NCBI GenBank assembly: GCA_022497155.1
Contig: MU385766.1
Coordinates: 186,001 to 250,000, forward strand
Length of the DNA: 64,000 nt
Source of the DNA: Whalleya microplaca
Lineage: Eukaryota; Ascomycota; Sordariomycetes; Xylariales; Xylariaceae
Reading direction: 5' to 3'
Shown piece by piece: positions 47,076 through 59,016 of the stretch. Under the pieces are notes generated by a model. The model did no database searches, had not been told where the DNA came from, and worked only from the letters and a program-made list of their open reading frames with translations. How positions within the stretch are numbered: the stretch's first letter is position 1; the number at the start of each line of letters is the position of its first letter. The position numbers and the translations under genes are program-made.

Positions 47076-50000
47076 ATCTTAAACCTGCCGAATGCTGACC
47101 ACGCACTTCATTCTCCACTGAGATTTGGATATGTCTAAGTTATATATTAGTACAACGGAAAAGAAGCGAATAGAAGAAAATAAGTAGCGCCCACCTAGGG
47201 TTGTCAGCAAGATGAAGATTACTCACCTGTCTCACCGAATATCAAGTGCTTATGACATAAGCATCGTCAAGCGAGCAGCCTGGTCTCTTTGAAGGCTTCG
47301 TAGAAAAGGGCTGAAAGCCTGTGGCGGTAGAAACGTTCCACAATGGTGAGGTGTGAGAAGGATGTGGCGCTGCTCTACGTGCTGGAAAAGGCAAGCTGTC
47401 GGGATCTCACAGCTTGGAGGCAGCTAACATGTCAGATTATGGGTCATGGGTAAAGATAGTATAATAGATATTGTGAAATATAGAGCTACTAGGCTTCTAA
47501 GAAATGCGTAGGATCTGAAGTCAACACTAAGAGCTAAGGAATTTCGGAAACGCATTGCAGTACCTTGGACTTAGCTGGTATGGGCGCCACTGGGGGATGT
47601 TATGGTTACCCAGAACCAATAAATAAAAATAAAACGACAAGCCGACTCCCGACCTTGCGATTACTTAGCAATGAAGAGCGACCAGCGGTGAAGTTCAGTT
47701 GCACCAATCTTTGTTTTAAACGCCGGCGAAGCTGACACTTTCAGCACCCCCTCCGCTCGAGTCAAATGTAGTATCACTCGTTGCACTTTAGCGTTTACTG
47801 CCTCAAAGGACATCAGCGTCAGACAAATGCAACACAATAGCGGCAACGATCAGTAAACCTTTGTGGTGAGCAGATTGGCTTACTGACAAGAATTATTATT
47901 AAATGATAATAGCGATGATAATAATGTGGTATTATCTGTTCCTCGGCAGCTAATGGTTACGCAAGAGGGTAAGGTAGTTGAGGAGCCAACCCAGAGGGAG
48001 GTACAATAACACAACATCATGTTGCACATGCGTTATACGCCATAGGATTGGTATTCGTCTGGTTGTCTATTATGTTGGGATGTGTTGTCTTCTAGGTGGG
48101 AAGAATCCAGTGGTATCCTTGGAAGAGGAGCTGCTGCTCGCAGCAGCAGGCCAGCTGTGTGGGGGTAACATTGACTGGCCACGAATGGCTAAGTTAATGT
48201 TCCCATGTACGGCCAAATGTACATTACGCCCATCATATGTATCGACATTGCGAAAATCATGACGGCTTTCGCCATTCTAGTCGTACGAGAGGGGCCGTGT
48301 GTGTAATAGTTAAATGGCATGGCCGAAGGCAGTATTGACGAATGTCCCCTGACCAGAACTCACTGATGTTTTATACCTTGTCATCTCTGGACATTGATTA
48401 ATTTGGACAAGAACTGTAAGAATCTTGCCCTTACAAGAAGGGCGACACTGGCCTTGTTCGAAGCTGTGAGGCGGCAGAGGGATTGCGATGTGACAACCTC
48501 TAGGTAGGCAGACTGGAGAATGATGAGCATTGCATTACATAGGTATTGCAGTGCAGGGTAGATGGAAGTGGAAGATGAGAAATGAAATGCACATAACTTA
48601 AACTTACCTATCTGGGTACCCACTCTCTACTGTGCTGCGGAGAAAATCCTGTCCGAGTATACGTACCTACATCTCTGTACCTTAGTTAGGTAGGACATAC
48701 CTAGGCAGGTCAAGAGGTAGGTATCTATATACATGCTGCGTGTATAATACTTCGTATGCAATTTCCTAGATTAGGTACATGTATGTAGGTACCTAGGTAC
48801 GGAATACTCGGGGATACATATAATTAATGTGATTAGTTATCATCTTTGGCCTTACCCTCTCGACGTTACTTACATATAGGTCTCATTTATAAGGTAGGTT
48901 AGGTTAGGTTTGGAATCCCGTCTTTTCTGTACAGCGCTTAATTTGCCGCGTTTGCTCTTCCAACACCTCACGTACCCAAACATACAACAATCTTACAACA
49001 TCTATATGTAACTGATTGATCCACCCCTTCCTCTAACGCCGCAGACCGGTCACATTGAGGCTCTGATAATCCGTTTCACCCCCAGGCACAACCAATTGAG
49101 TATCTTGGGTAGTATGATGCTTCTCGATTAGTCCTGTCGCCCCCACAGGTGTCACACACTTCACTGGATTATGTCACTGTCGGTCCCGAAGCCACAGGCA
49201 TACTTCTACCCCACACAGCTTAGAAGACAGACTTCTGTTGTCTCGAAATATACGAACTTGCCCACTACTTACGGTCACTACTCAAGACATCCTCTCCCTC
49301 GGTTTGAAGTCTTGTAGATTACCTAAGACATCTGACCAAGGTTTGACAGAAATCAGTAGCCAACCTAGTATGAGGCACTAGATGGCAAAGAGGCCCTCTT
49401 TACCAAAGGCGAAGCACATACTTTCATGAGCTTCGATCGATTTCATATTCATTCATTGAAACTAGTCAGTGGCATTTCAGTGTCATAAGTAGTATGGCCC
49501 TGCTATTGCAATAGTTGGCGAATAGTTCATAATGATCATTGTCAGCGCATATATCACCTATAGGTCTATTAAGTAATTATTGTTACGTACCTACATATAT
49601 AGAGTTACTAAACATATTTATATGGTGGGGATTGTTCAGCTGGGTTCAGATGGTTACACCTACAAGGGAATCAATCCGTCACTCTTTGGCATGTGGGTTG
49701 TGAAGCTGGTGTGCATAAAACCCTGTCTTCCACGGATGGTCCGTAAGGTCGGTTTCCCAAGGCGTTCAGGAGCACAGCTGAAGAAGACTTTTATAGGAAG
49801 TTAGGTATGTTGGAAGTGGGTACACATTAGATGGTGTTAAAGACGCGACGACGCGTCTTAAAGCTCTAGCGCTTTGGCCAATTGGAGAGTTGGAGTACCT
49901 GGAAGGACCACCCTAGCGCTGTTTCCGCGTTTGACAACCGCCCAAAGTGCCTGTAAATTAATGAATGTATGTACGTACATACCTACATACATGTGGACGC

Positions 50001-50087
50001 TGCAAGTGTTCACCCCTTGCGTATCACAGTTAAGTGGATTGCTTCACGTGCGAACTTCATATTTCTATGCTACTTCCATCATAGGTC
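47076..50087. other. 3-kb gene-poor stretch
   Basis: I looked for a displaced GH3 catalytic domain upstream of the GNAT gene and found no readable barrel motif (such as KHFPGHG). The part from about 48650 to 48910 is dense in taggtacctaggta and ggttaggtt motifs. No recognised gene. Confidence 0.45.
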
Positions 50088-52588
50088 ATGATGTCGAGCC
50101 ATCAGGATGACGACGATTTTCGAGGCGAGGCAGACATCCGGGACATTATTTCAGATGTAGTTCAAGGCAAGTACTCCTGCACGGTCATGTTGATGAATAT
50201 AACATCACTGACTTATCGAAGCTTCTAAATTGACGGCAAAGCAACGAGGCAGCAGCATTAAGCCAAGCATAGAAAATCTAGCCTCGTTGTCGTATGACAA
50301 AGGCATACTGCCAGCCGATTTAGACCAACTTGTTGACCTCATTACGACTCCCAGTTTCCTTGACCAAGCAAGCCTAGGAAGCATTGTCAGGAACCTGTAC
50401 CCAGCCACTACTGTCAGCGATGATGTTATCATCAGAGTGATCGGCTGTCTTGGACACGGCAAACTAAAACCGTCTCTTGCCCTTCAAGGCAGCCTCCTAA
50501 AATGGCTCGTCATGGTCTACCATATCATACAGAAACAGGCGACTCTATCAAGGTCATACTCGGTTTTGTTCAACCTCCTTGATACTGCTGCTATTAGGTA
50601 GGCTCGATTTTATGTTTCTGTCAGCACATTTCACTGACAACTACAGGACGCAGTTGTGCCACCTGTTAGCCCTAATCACCCGGCGACGGCATGTGCGACC
50701 TTTCCGAATTCAGGCATTGTGAGTAGCCCGAACATGAAACATTATCGAGGTGGGAATCTAATAAATACCAAGACTATCCCTATCCAGGCAAACTGGTAAT
50801 GACCCTGCACTGACCGGATTACTTCGAGTCTTCAAAGATTACTATCCTGAAATCATCGTGGGCGAAGCAACTCGCGGTAAAGCATCTGCCTTCAAGGTAC
50901 ACTCTCCATAGCCCTCTTGGCTACTTTATAAACTGACTTGCTTCTGTGCACAGCACCCAGATCCTCAGTGGCGTGAAAGGCTGGATGAAATTCAGCGAGC
51001 CCACGCCAAACGGCGCATGGAAAGGACAGAACGACCACTAGATGCGTTCAGAGTAGCTCGGAAGAGGACAAATGGCAAGGGTTCCTCTCTAGTCCCCGAA
51101 GTGCATACTTCACACGCAACCGAGGTTTGTATTACTACTAGCTCTGCTTCAAAGATGCATATCGACTAATACCATGTTAGAACTCCGTAACCCTTGAAGA
51201 AATTGAAAATGTCGAAGGCTTCGTTAAGAAGCTAGAGACAATTGAGCTGCCGAACCAATTGATAGCCGTCCTAGGGGATCCGCTACTCCAAAAGCTCCTT
51301 GTACTGAGGCCACAGTCCGAAGCTCATCAGCGAGCCAGCAATTGGTTAACCTCGTACGGGCAAGATCTCATGATTGACGATGCCAGTGCTCGCTCCGGTG
51401 ATATCTTTGAAATGTTGAAGGCTTATGTGTCAAATACCAAGGTATGCTCAATGAAGAAGTCTTCCATAATAGAGCACCTACTAACCGGTACCTACGTAGA
51501 CCTTTCCTCGGGTCTTCCTGGCTTTCTTCAGCGAGTTCCTAAAGATATGGAATGGACATGACAGCCAAGTTTTGATCCTCGACATCTTATCGTATATACC
51601 TATCCTCAATTTCCAAGGTTAGAACGTCGCATAAAATTTGACAACCTCAAACTAACATGAATTAGAGCTCTCCGTCGGCATCTTCGAGCCACTCGAAGCT
51701 AGGATCCTCGATGATACCGTGAATTCTCAATTGCTTCTCCTAAAGTTTTTCACGGCATTGCTTCAGCGTTGGACTTTTTTCTTGGCATCAACAGACCAAA
51801 GGTCAGCGCAGACATCGGCCACTATCGCCGATCTCATAACTCACGTCAATGACCTCTGTCTCACTCTCGTTCAGACGTCACCTAGTACGTCCACGCACTC
51901 GGGAATTTTGGACTTCTACGAGCAGACTGCTGTTATAGCTTCAGATAGGAAGCTGGCAACCCATACTCGGATAATAATCCCACCCTCTCCATTGGTGTAT
52001 ATCATACACTTCGGTTCTTCACCAACAACTATGTCCCGCCTCTGCGCCATACTTGCGAGGTACAAAGAAGGGTTTCAGCAAGCCTCGCGCTCTGAATACG
52101 CCGCTGAGTACATAAATGAGTTCAACGGCTTCCTTATGGACATCTGCAACTGCCTGTGGCGTTCACGCGCCTTCAATCACACTGACACTAACTCCCACGG
52201 CTGCTTGGTACCCGAGGAGCTAATTCAAGATCTGACCTCTTACATCGATAGGCTCAACATGGGCGGTTCTCTTTCAACGCTGTTTTCTCTATCTTATTCA
52301 CCACTCTTAGGTCTCTCAGCGATCTCGTACTTCCGCGAGTGGGAGAATGGAGAGCTAGAGCGGGGTACAGGAGAACTCGACTCTAGGCATGCCGGGCCTG
52401 TGACCCGTACCAGCCTCAAGACATTTGCTAACAATAGCGGCCTGTCGATTAGTTGGGACGAATATCGACTTGGCGTACTGAGTTATCTAGAGAAAGAGGG
52501 TATGGATGGGGTTGGACGTTTGATGTTCAACACTATGACAAATCTGATAAAGAAGAGGTCCTCGATGGAGTTGACGACCTCTACATGA
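50088..52588 (+). CDS. mis6: inner-kinetochore protein CENP-I / Mis6
   Basis: Component of the constitutive centromere-associated network, needed for CENP-A chromatin and kinetochore assembly. Eight exons: 50088-50166, 50222-50597, 50647-50718, 50788-50896, 50954-51124, 51181-51441, 51500-51617, 51666-52588; 702 residues. Family-like stretches include IENLASLSYDKGILPADLDQ, LYPATTVSDDVIIRV, FNLLDTAAIRTQLCHLLAL, TRRRHVRPFRIQALQTGND, LLRVFKDYYPEIIVGEATRG and FEPLEARILDDTVNSQLLLL. The first intron has a GC donor (CAAG|GCAAGT), an accepted minor class; a GT donor there would break the frame. The exon 6-7 join removes a decoy frame that ends at 51561. Two ATGs are adjacent at the start. Convergent with Caf16. 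Confidence 0.92.
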
Positions 52589-53044
52589 GAAAGGTCCGTC
52601 AAGTCGAGCTAATCTAGAAGGTTTAGTAAAATCTCATTCAAGTAGTCTAGCTACGCCCACACTACTCCAGTATCTGCTTTGTCGTAGGTTATACGACTAA
52701 GCTGGGAAATGAGTTGGAGGCCATCCTGCCGTGTATTCTATAGCACGCGGCTGATTCTCGCTGCGGCTCTAATTGATCCTGTTGAAAGGGTATCTTCAGA
52801 AAATGTCAACTGTACAGAACACATCATAGAAGCACTTCCATCCATGATGCGCTGCATATTCAATCCCAAACGCCTTTTAACCTTCATGCATATGCCTGTT
52901 GAGTGACCCGTCATCTCGTCGTATTTGTTGAAAAAGCGCCTCATTATGCAAGATAAGTAGCCCTGTGGAGGTCAATCTCTGAGCCTCTCTCATTCCAACG
53001 AGGAAAACCCAGCTCCCCCGTTACATAACTCCTGTAAGTAAGGC
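52589..53044. other. 3' spacer between convergent CENP-I and Caf16
   Basis: 456 bp, presumably the two 3' UTRs. Nothing else seen; the short frames on both strands have no family features. Confidence 0.5.
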
Positions 53045-53890
53045 TTATTTCTTCCCCTCGCTGCTCTCCAGTCCGTACCCGCCAAGGCCCCCTGTAGAAT
53101 ACGTCAAACCCTCCGTCCCCATCTTCCTCTGATTCCTGGGACCACGCTCCCTCAGGTCCGTCCTCAGCCAGCCCAGCACCAGCTCTCCCAGGCGACTATT
53201 CCCCGAGCTCTTGCTCGTCAGCTCACCTAGGAACTGCTCCGCGGGGCCCCACTCCTTCACAGTCCCCAGGTGCATGTGGACGAGGTGCGTGGGCCAGCCG
53301 GCTAAATTATCGAGGACATGGGTAGCGTACACAATCGTGCATTCGCGGATCTCCGTCTCGCGCTTCAGCCAAGCGAGGAACTCCGCCCGGCTCAGCACAT
53401 CCAAGTCAACCGTGATCTCGTCGAGCAGGAGCACGGTCCAGGGGCGCACGAGCCCCATGGCCAGCTGCACGCGCCGCCGCTCGCCGTCGCTGACCGCGTG
53501 CATGCGCCAGGCGACGTCGATGTCGAGCACGGCGGTCAGCTCGTCGCGCCGCGCCGGGTACGCGTCCCCGCCCACCGACCGCAGGAGCTCCGACACCCCG
53601 ATGTCCGTGCGCACGATCGGGTTCAGCACCCACTCGAGCCCCAGGTACGTCACGCCCTCCAGCCCGTCCTTGAACGGGTCCACGCCGGACACGCTGATGC
53701 TGCCGCCGGGTGCCAGGCGCTTTCCTGCGAGTAGTCGTAGCAAAGTCGTCTTGCCTGCACCGTTGGCCCCGATTAGCAGCGTGCGGCTGCGCGCGGGCAC
53801 TGAGAGCGATACGTTGGATATGCCTGTTCGGTAGTCTGGGAATGTGTACGTCAAGTCTTTGACGCTGATCTCGGGCGGTTGTGGCGCCAT
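53045..53890 (-). CDS. CAF16: Caf16-type soluble ABC ATPase (CCR4-NOT-associated)
   Basis: Single-exon, 281-residue ABC ATPase without membrane domain. It belongs to the small Caf16 subfamily linked in yeast to the CCR4-NOT and mediator transcription machinery. Walker A is GANGAGKTT (residues 41-49). The signature is the divergent SDGERRRVQ (134-142) typical of Caf16, in place of LSGGQ. Walker B is VLLLDE (153-158) followed by ITVDLD, and the switch histidine is His191 in YATHVLDNLAGWP. The start MAPQPPEISVKDLTYTFPDY matches the usual Caf16 N-terminus. The central part is markedly GC-rich. Yeast Caf16 is similar in length. Confidence 0.93.
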   Translation of the reverse strand: MAPQPPEISVKDLTYTFPDYRTGISNVSLSVPARSRTLLIGANGAGKTTLLRLLAGKRLAPGGSISVSGVDPFKDGLEGVTYLGLEWVLNPIVRTDIGVSELLRSVGGDAYPARRDELTAVLDIDVAWRMHAVSDGERRRVQLAMGLVRPWTVLLLDEITVDLDVLSRAEFLAWLKRETEIRECTIVYATHVLDNLAGWPTHLVHMHLGTVKEWGPAEQFLGELTSKSSGNSRLGELVLGWLRTDLRERGPRNQRKMGTEGLTYSTGGLGGYGLESSEGKK

Positions 53891-54943
53891 CTTGAATATT
53901 GGGGTCCTGGAAAGACACTAGGCGGAAGGCGGTGCGGGATGGTTCAATGGTGGTATGAGGAATGATTCGAAAGCACGGCGAGATGAGTCAAGAGGCAGGC
54001 AGCCGATGACTTTATGGGGATTTAATGATGCTTGAATTATGGGGCTAAAGTTGACGATATCGTAGCTAATGCACGATTTTGTTCGGCGCTTGTATACGTT
54101 TCTTTCCGACGGAGATCGTAGGTGATACCCCAAACAACGCCTCTATTTTGCTTGTCTAAACAGCGTACCATCTAATCTACCAAGCAAGATATGATAAGTA
54201 CATTATATTCAGGGGAGTTTATTGCCCGAATACGAGTTAGACTTGTTATATGCCATTTACTCTTTCTAATGCAGTTCAATAATAACATTACGCCTCATTT
54301 CGGGGCCTCATCCAAGGTTATCAGTATGACTTGGCTTCTAAGACTGAGGAAGAATATTAGAATGGGTGCCGCATATGTGTGATATGGATCATCGGACTCT
54401 TAGCTGCCATATTTTGATGTCGTTTAAGCAATTCATTAATGAGACCTATCTCAAGTCTCTAAGTGATGATCTCCTAATCTTCAGTCCCCCAGTTCTTCGG
54501 TAAGCCGAATGCAAACCCGCTACCACCCGCTACCCCCGTCTTAGCGTGTCCTTTTGGAGGCTCTCTTCACGGCATAGGATCCTCAAGGTTAAGGTGTTAC
54601 ATTAAGCTTATAAACTTATGTAATGACTTACATTCTTTAATTGAAATCCGATTGATTTCCGAGCTTTCTACGGATGTAAGATTTTCGACTTATGAGTAGC
54701 AGTCTGAAGAACAACCGGGGCTCCATTATTTGCCGAGCACGCAATAGTTACTAATAGAACATAGCTTAATAATATCACCAACGAGGCGAATTTAAGTTCG
54801 GGGAGATCTTGCGCCCTATGGATTACATATACATGTCTTGGCATTATATGTACATATAAATGCGAACATCATCACCGGGATCTCGTGGATCTAGACTTAC
54901 TAGAATAAGATCATTGTCTAGATTACGAAAGACTCATTAGTCC
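53891..54943. other. divergent spacer between Caf16 and the CmcJ-like gene
   Basis: AT-rich, no recognised gene. Contains the TATA box of the downstream gene (54855-54860). Confidence 0.45.
54855..54860 (+). promoter_or_regulatory. TATA box of the CmcJ/NvfI-like gene
   Basis: The sequence tataaa lies 89 bp before the ATG at 54944 and 188 bp before the alternative ATG at 55043. Typical start-site spacing does not by itself exclude either ATG. Confidence 0.5.
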
Positions 54944-55939
54944 ATGTCCTTTATACCTACAGTTGCTCGACAAATCATTGCAAAAGCTGTACACAGTAAT
55001 CCAAAGTCACTCGTAACATCAGTCTTTACACATAAAGCCAATATGACGACTGCCATCTTCAAACACATAGACACATCGGCGCAACCGCCAAACACAAAAC
55101 CATGGTCAAAGGTAGATGCCGATGCGACCTCATTCAAGCTAGTCGAACACAAGCGCTCCGTGAACAACCTACGGGGACGCGAAAGCGAGTTCACCACAGA
55201 TAATTCCGGCTTCGCAGTGTACGCGGAGCCATCAAGCGAGAAGACCTTCACGGACGACCTAGCCGTCCGCAATGTCTATTACCATGAAGTCGAGGCGCTT
55301 CTACGCAAGCGGCTCCTGGGCATCAAGAAGGTCGTGATTTTCGACCACACGATCCGGCGGCGGACGCCGGGAGCGGCGAGAGCGCCAGTCCAACAAGTGC
55401 ACGTAGACCAGACGTCCGGTGCGGCCGAGGTCCGCGTGCGCCGGCATCTACCCCCGGGCGAGGCCGAGGAGCTGCTGAAGGGACGCTACCAGATTATCAA
55501 TGTGTGGCGGCCGATTGAGAACCCCGCCAGTGACCACCCCTTGGCGGTGGTCGACTGGCGCTCAACGCAACCGGGCGACTTCGTGCCCATAGACTTGCTG
55601 TACCCGAAGCGTGCGGATTCCGTTATCGATGGGGATGATAGGGGTAAGGAGGTACGGCCGGAGGATTCTACAGTGTATTCAACTGAGGGCTACGAAGTCC
55701 GCGGCGAGACGTTGGCGGTAGCGCCAAATGGGGCGCATAAGTTCTACTACCAAAAGGACATGACGCCTGACGAGGTGTTGCTCCTGAAGTGCTATGACTC
55801 GTTTGGTGAAGGAGAACCTCTGGGCAAGGACGGTCTTGCCACAAGGACTCCGCATACGGCTTTCATTGATCCTCAAACGCCGGAGGGAGCGCCAGGTCGA
55901 CAGAGTATCGAAGTTCGGTGCTTGGTATTCTATGAATGA
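54944..55939 (+). CDS. CmcJ/NvfI (AsaB-like) family oxidoreductase
   Basis: Intronless, 331 residues from the first ATG. Fungal CmcJ/NvfI family members include Fe(II)/2-oxoglutarate-type hydroxylases and desaturases of secondary metabolism, such as AsaB of aspergillic acid synthesis. Signature blocks are present: NLRGRESEFTTDNSGFAVY, YYHEVEALLRKRLLG, VVIFDHTIRRRTPG, IINVWRPIENPASDHPLAVV, and near the end LKCYDSFGEGE with RTPHTAFIDPQTPEGAPGRQ. The family body begins around MTTAIFKH (second ATG, 55043). The 33-residue extension from 54944 is basic and lacks acidic residues, so it is either a mitochondrial-type presequence or untranslated leader. Substrate unknown; no secondary-metabolite core gene is in the window. 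Confidence 0.85.
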   Translation: MSFIPTVARQIIAKAVHSNPKSLVTSVFTHKANMTTAIFKHIDTSAQPPNTKPWSKVDADATSFKLVEHKRSVNNLRGRESEFTTDNSGFAVYAEPSSEKTFTDDLAVRNVYYHEVEALLRKRLLGIKKVVIFDHTIRRRTPGAARAPVQQVHVDQTSGAAEVRVRRHLPPGEAEELLKGRYQIINVWRPIENPASDHPLAVVDWRSTQPGDFVPIDLLYPKRADSVIDGDDRGKEVRPEDSTVYSTEGYEVRGETLAVAPNGAHKFYYQKDMTPDEVLLLKCYDSFGEGEPLGKDGLATRTPHTAFIDPQTPEGAPGRQSIEVRCLVFYE

Positions 55940-56404
55940 TCTACCCAGTTGTAAATCGCTGAACAGACCGAGTAGAATGCTTATATTATGACAAAGACCA
56001 AGACCTGGATAGAGTTTCAAGTAATTGGATTGATTTGTAGGAAGGAAAGACTGTGTAGGAACTAATGTCAACCAAGCGTGAGCTTTTCAAATACACTATT
56101 CATGAAGCACATGTACTTGCGCAAACTTTCTGTAATAATGAAGTGCTTTACATACAGCCTAACAGACTCTATTGTGGACAAGTATTTTGTATCATTAGTC
56201 AGCCTATGGCGCATGTTGTGTAACTGATTGAGACTGAGGACAGTCTTCATTACTTCTTCATACCGTTGAGGACATGCAAGCATATAATCATATGAAATTT
56301 ACTACTACCCAACCAACATAACCCCATAGGTACTATTTGCTTATACCTCGTAAAATGCCTGATAGTGAATGCAGCCTAAGCTTGAAAGAATACCACTCAA
56401 TCAC
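55940..56404. other. 3' spacer between convergent CmcJ-like and trimodular genes
   Basis: 465 bp of probable 3' UTR sequence from both sides; nothing else seen. Confidence 0.45.
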
Positions 56405-59016
56405 TCATCCAACCATCAAATGCCTATGTGATATAGGACCCCCGTGTTCTTTGTTAAGATGTTCGGGACTGTTGTTTGGCTTCGCCGAATCCACACTACT
56501 AGCATATGTAGAGGCACTCTCGCCGCTGAAACTTCTCGCGTTGCTAACCATGCTAATGCCACTCGCATTCCTTGACAAGGAAAGGCCATTGATACCTCGT
56601 GATCCGTTCCCAGGGCTGATTTGATTCGCTTTGTCCAGAGTCTCGCGGCAAAGTCTCAACCACACAGGCCCAAGTTCCGGGCGGTGCAGTGGGATCAGGC
56701 TAAAGAACAGACTGGCTGTTATGCGGAACAGCGTCTTACGATGTACCAGCACACCGTATGTATCTTTCAGGAAATCGAAGAAGACCTCCTGCAACATCTC
56801 CAGCAAGTCGGCATCGGGTTGACCCAGAAGGGATGTGGTATTATTGCTACCCATCTTTGAGAGGTCAAAGTTCTTTGCCGACATGAATAGTATGTTATCA
56901 TACCCACAAAGAGACTGCAGGACTTTGGCAAGATCATAGTGGATATCACCCTCGGGAGTGAGCGTATTCTCTAGCTGACAGCGCACATCAATGAAACTGA
57001 CGAGCTTCTCGTCTTCAGAGAGGATAGCATTGCTGAACACGGGGTCACCATGGATGACCTCTGCATGTACACCCTTTTCCTCGGCCTCATATGTATCCAG
57101 GAATTCGTTCAGGCGGCTGAATAACGATGCAGACAAGGGACCCAGGGCGTCATACCGTTCCCGATGTGCATAATAGCGAGATCTCAGCTTTTCTCCGTAG
57201 TTAGCATATATGTTCACGCGATGTTGTGCCTTTTCGAGTGAGTGCGCATTAAACTTTTCTCCAAGTGCTGGCGAGATCTTTAGGGACTGGGTGGAGCTGC
57301 TTTGGCTCGTATGTATAGTGTGCAATGCTTTGAGGAGAGAAAGTAGGCGGCCCTTGGTTATAGATCGGCCGGCTAGAAGGTGCGAGAAAGTCAGCCCTTT
57401 ACGATTCTCCATCGTGATGTTGTAGGTCATCGTATCAGGAATGAAGTCAACACTGTAGACAGACGGGAAGACATGTGAAAGCCCCTGTGGCATGTGGGAG
57501 TAGAAGTATAGCTCCCCGAGAATATTGCTAGACTTGCTAGACTTGATGACTTTCTCTCCCACGATTTGAATTGTGTTGAAGTCACGGGGAGGGATCATTC
57601 CGGCTTTCTTGGCACTCATGTCGGTCATGGACGGCGTAGCAGGAGCGTCCGAATCCTCTAGTAGCCAGCCGATCTCCCGCATAGTATCTAGATTCGAGTT
57701 TACCGCCAAGTCGTCAACGTAAACATCTGCATATGGCTTGCCAAAATGGATATCATCGAAGGGAATATTGAAGTCTGCAAGTTGCTTGAAGGTAAGGACA
57801 CCAATGTCTGCGAGAACTGAGCCGACATTGCCGTGGTGTGTACGCATTCTTCGAGCCGTTTGCTATACAGCTTGTCAGGGTATGGCATATTAGCTTGAAA
57901 ATGTATGTGCTTACAATGATTATATAATGGCCGGCTTTGTGCAATTGTTGCACGAGCTGGATATTCTTTTCGATAGGCGGACACGTAGAATAGTCACCTG
58001 CTACCTCCGGCACACCCACTAATGTCATATCCAGGTCAAAGCAGAACCTGCGTTGCCTAAACTTGAACTTCGGGGAAGACTTGAGTTGTTTGAGAAGATC
58101 TTGAAGCTGTTCAGGAGTCCCCACGCATGTAAAATCTGCTTTGCTGATGCCAAGACCTAGAAAAGGGATTTCGTTCTGAATCATGAGCATAATAAGGTGC
58201 GATGTGTAGTATTCGCAAATTCCGGTGCCATCATGAATACCGCCATCAAGGTTCTGGGCTGCCCAGCTTTTAAGCTGCGCAGCGCTTGGGAAGACATATG
58301 CTCCTGTATTGGCCTTCCGAGATATGGCCTTCTTTTCTTGGATATCAACGATTCTTTCAAGATCTGACCTGTACAGAGTCAATGGCTGGGATATCGAAGT
58401 TTGCATGAAATATGTTCTATCTTACTGCATCTCTGTCTTCAAGTAGGAAAAGATTGGGCTATCGCCGTCGTCTGGGAAGTAAAAGCAACCCCCATACCCT
58501 GGAGGAACGGAGAAGCGGACTCGATCAAGAATATTGGTCCAGTAGATTGTATCGCAGTCAAGCGACACCGTCTTTCTCGACAGGTGCTCCTTAGACATAC
58601 TTTGGGTGACAATATAAAGCTGCGTTGAATAAATATCAGTCGACTATAATGTTATTTACTTAAGAACCATGGTCTTAAGTTCCACTTACAGTCTCACTGG
58701 CACCTTTGGTCTGATGACATAGCTTGATAAGTTTGAAGTCAATTTTTGGAAAGTTTTTGGACACCAGTTGGCTGATAGTGAACATATCTTCGACATTCTC
58801 GTTGACGGCCATCCACAGCGTATCACCAGGCTTAAGGTGAAGATTTTCGATCAACCAGAGAAGTATTGGACGCCCGACGATGTTGATGAGAGGCTTCGGG
58901 TATCGGTAGCCTTCTCTAGCGAATCTGGAGCCGATACCGCCAATAGGCATAATAACATTGATAGGCTCGTCTAAGGTTTTGCCCCCATCTCTACTCACTG
59001 TCGATTGTAGACCCAT
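56405..59016 (-). CDS. trimodular nucleotidyltransferase - HAD phosphatase - kinase-like protein
   Basis: Four exons: 59016-58690, 58619-58426, 58368-57915, 57862-56405, 810 residues. Module 1 (about 20-250) is a sugar-1-phosphate-type nucleotidyltransferase: MPIGGIGSRFAREGYRYPKP, then a RKANTGAYVFP segment. Module 2 (about 280-400) is a HAD hydrolase: FDLDMT with Asp285/Asp287, then IIIQTARRMRTHHGN formed by exons 3 and 4, and HFGKPYADVYVDD. Module 3 (about 415-750) is an aminoglycoside/choline-kinase-like phosphotransferase with catalytic HGDPVFSN (His595-Asn602) and FIDVRC. The tail is Ser/Asn-rich. Similar module sets occur as separate bacterial capsule-biosynthesis enzymes, and fungal homologues are sometimes labelled capsule polysaccharide biosynthesis protein. 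I infer that it phosphorylates and nucleotide-activates a sugar or small alcohol in the cytosol. Head-to-head with the transporter fusion. Confidence 0.82.

Noticed and set aside
48885..48912. Telomere-like ttaggttagg repeats
   Set aside because: Only a few ggtta units and not TTAGGG; it belongs to the dispersed short-motif family of the spacers.
53211..53834. 207-codon plus-strand frame opposite Caf16
   Set aside because: Shadow of the GC-rich minus-strand Caf16 gene; no family features.
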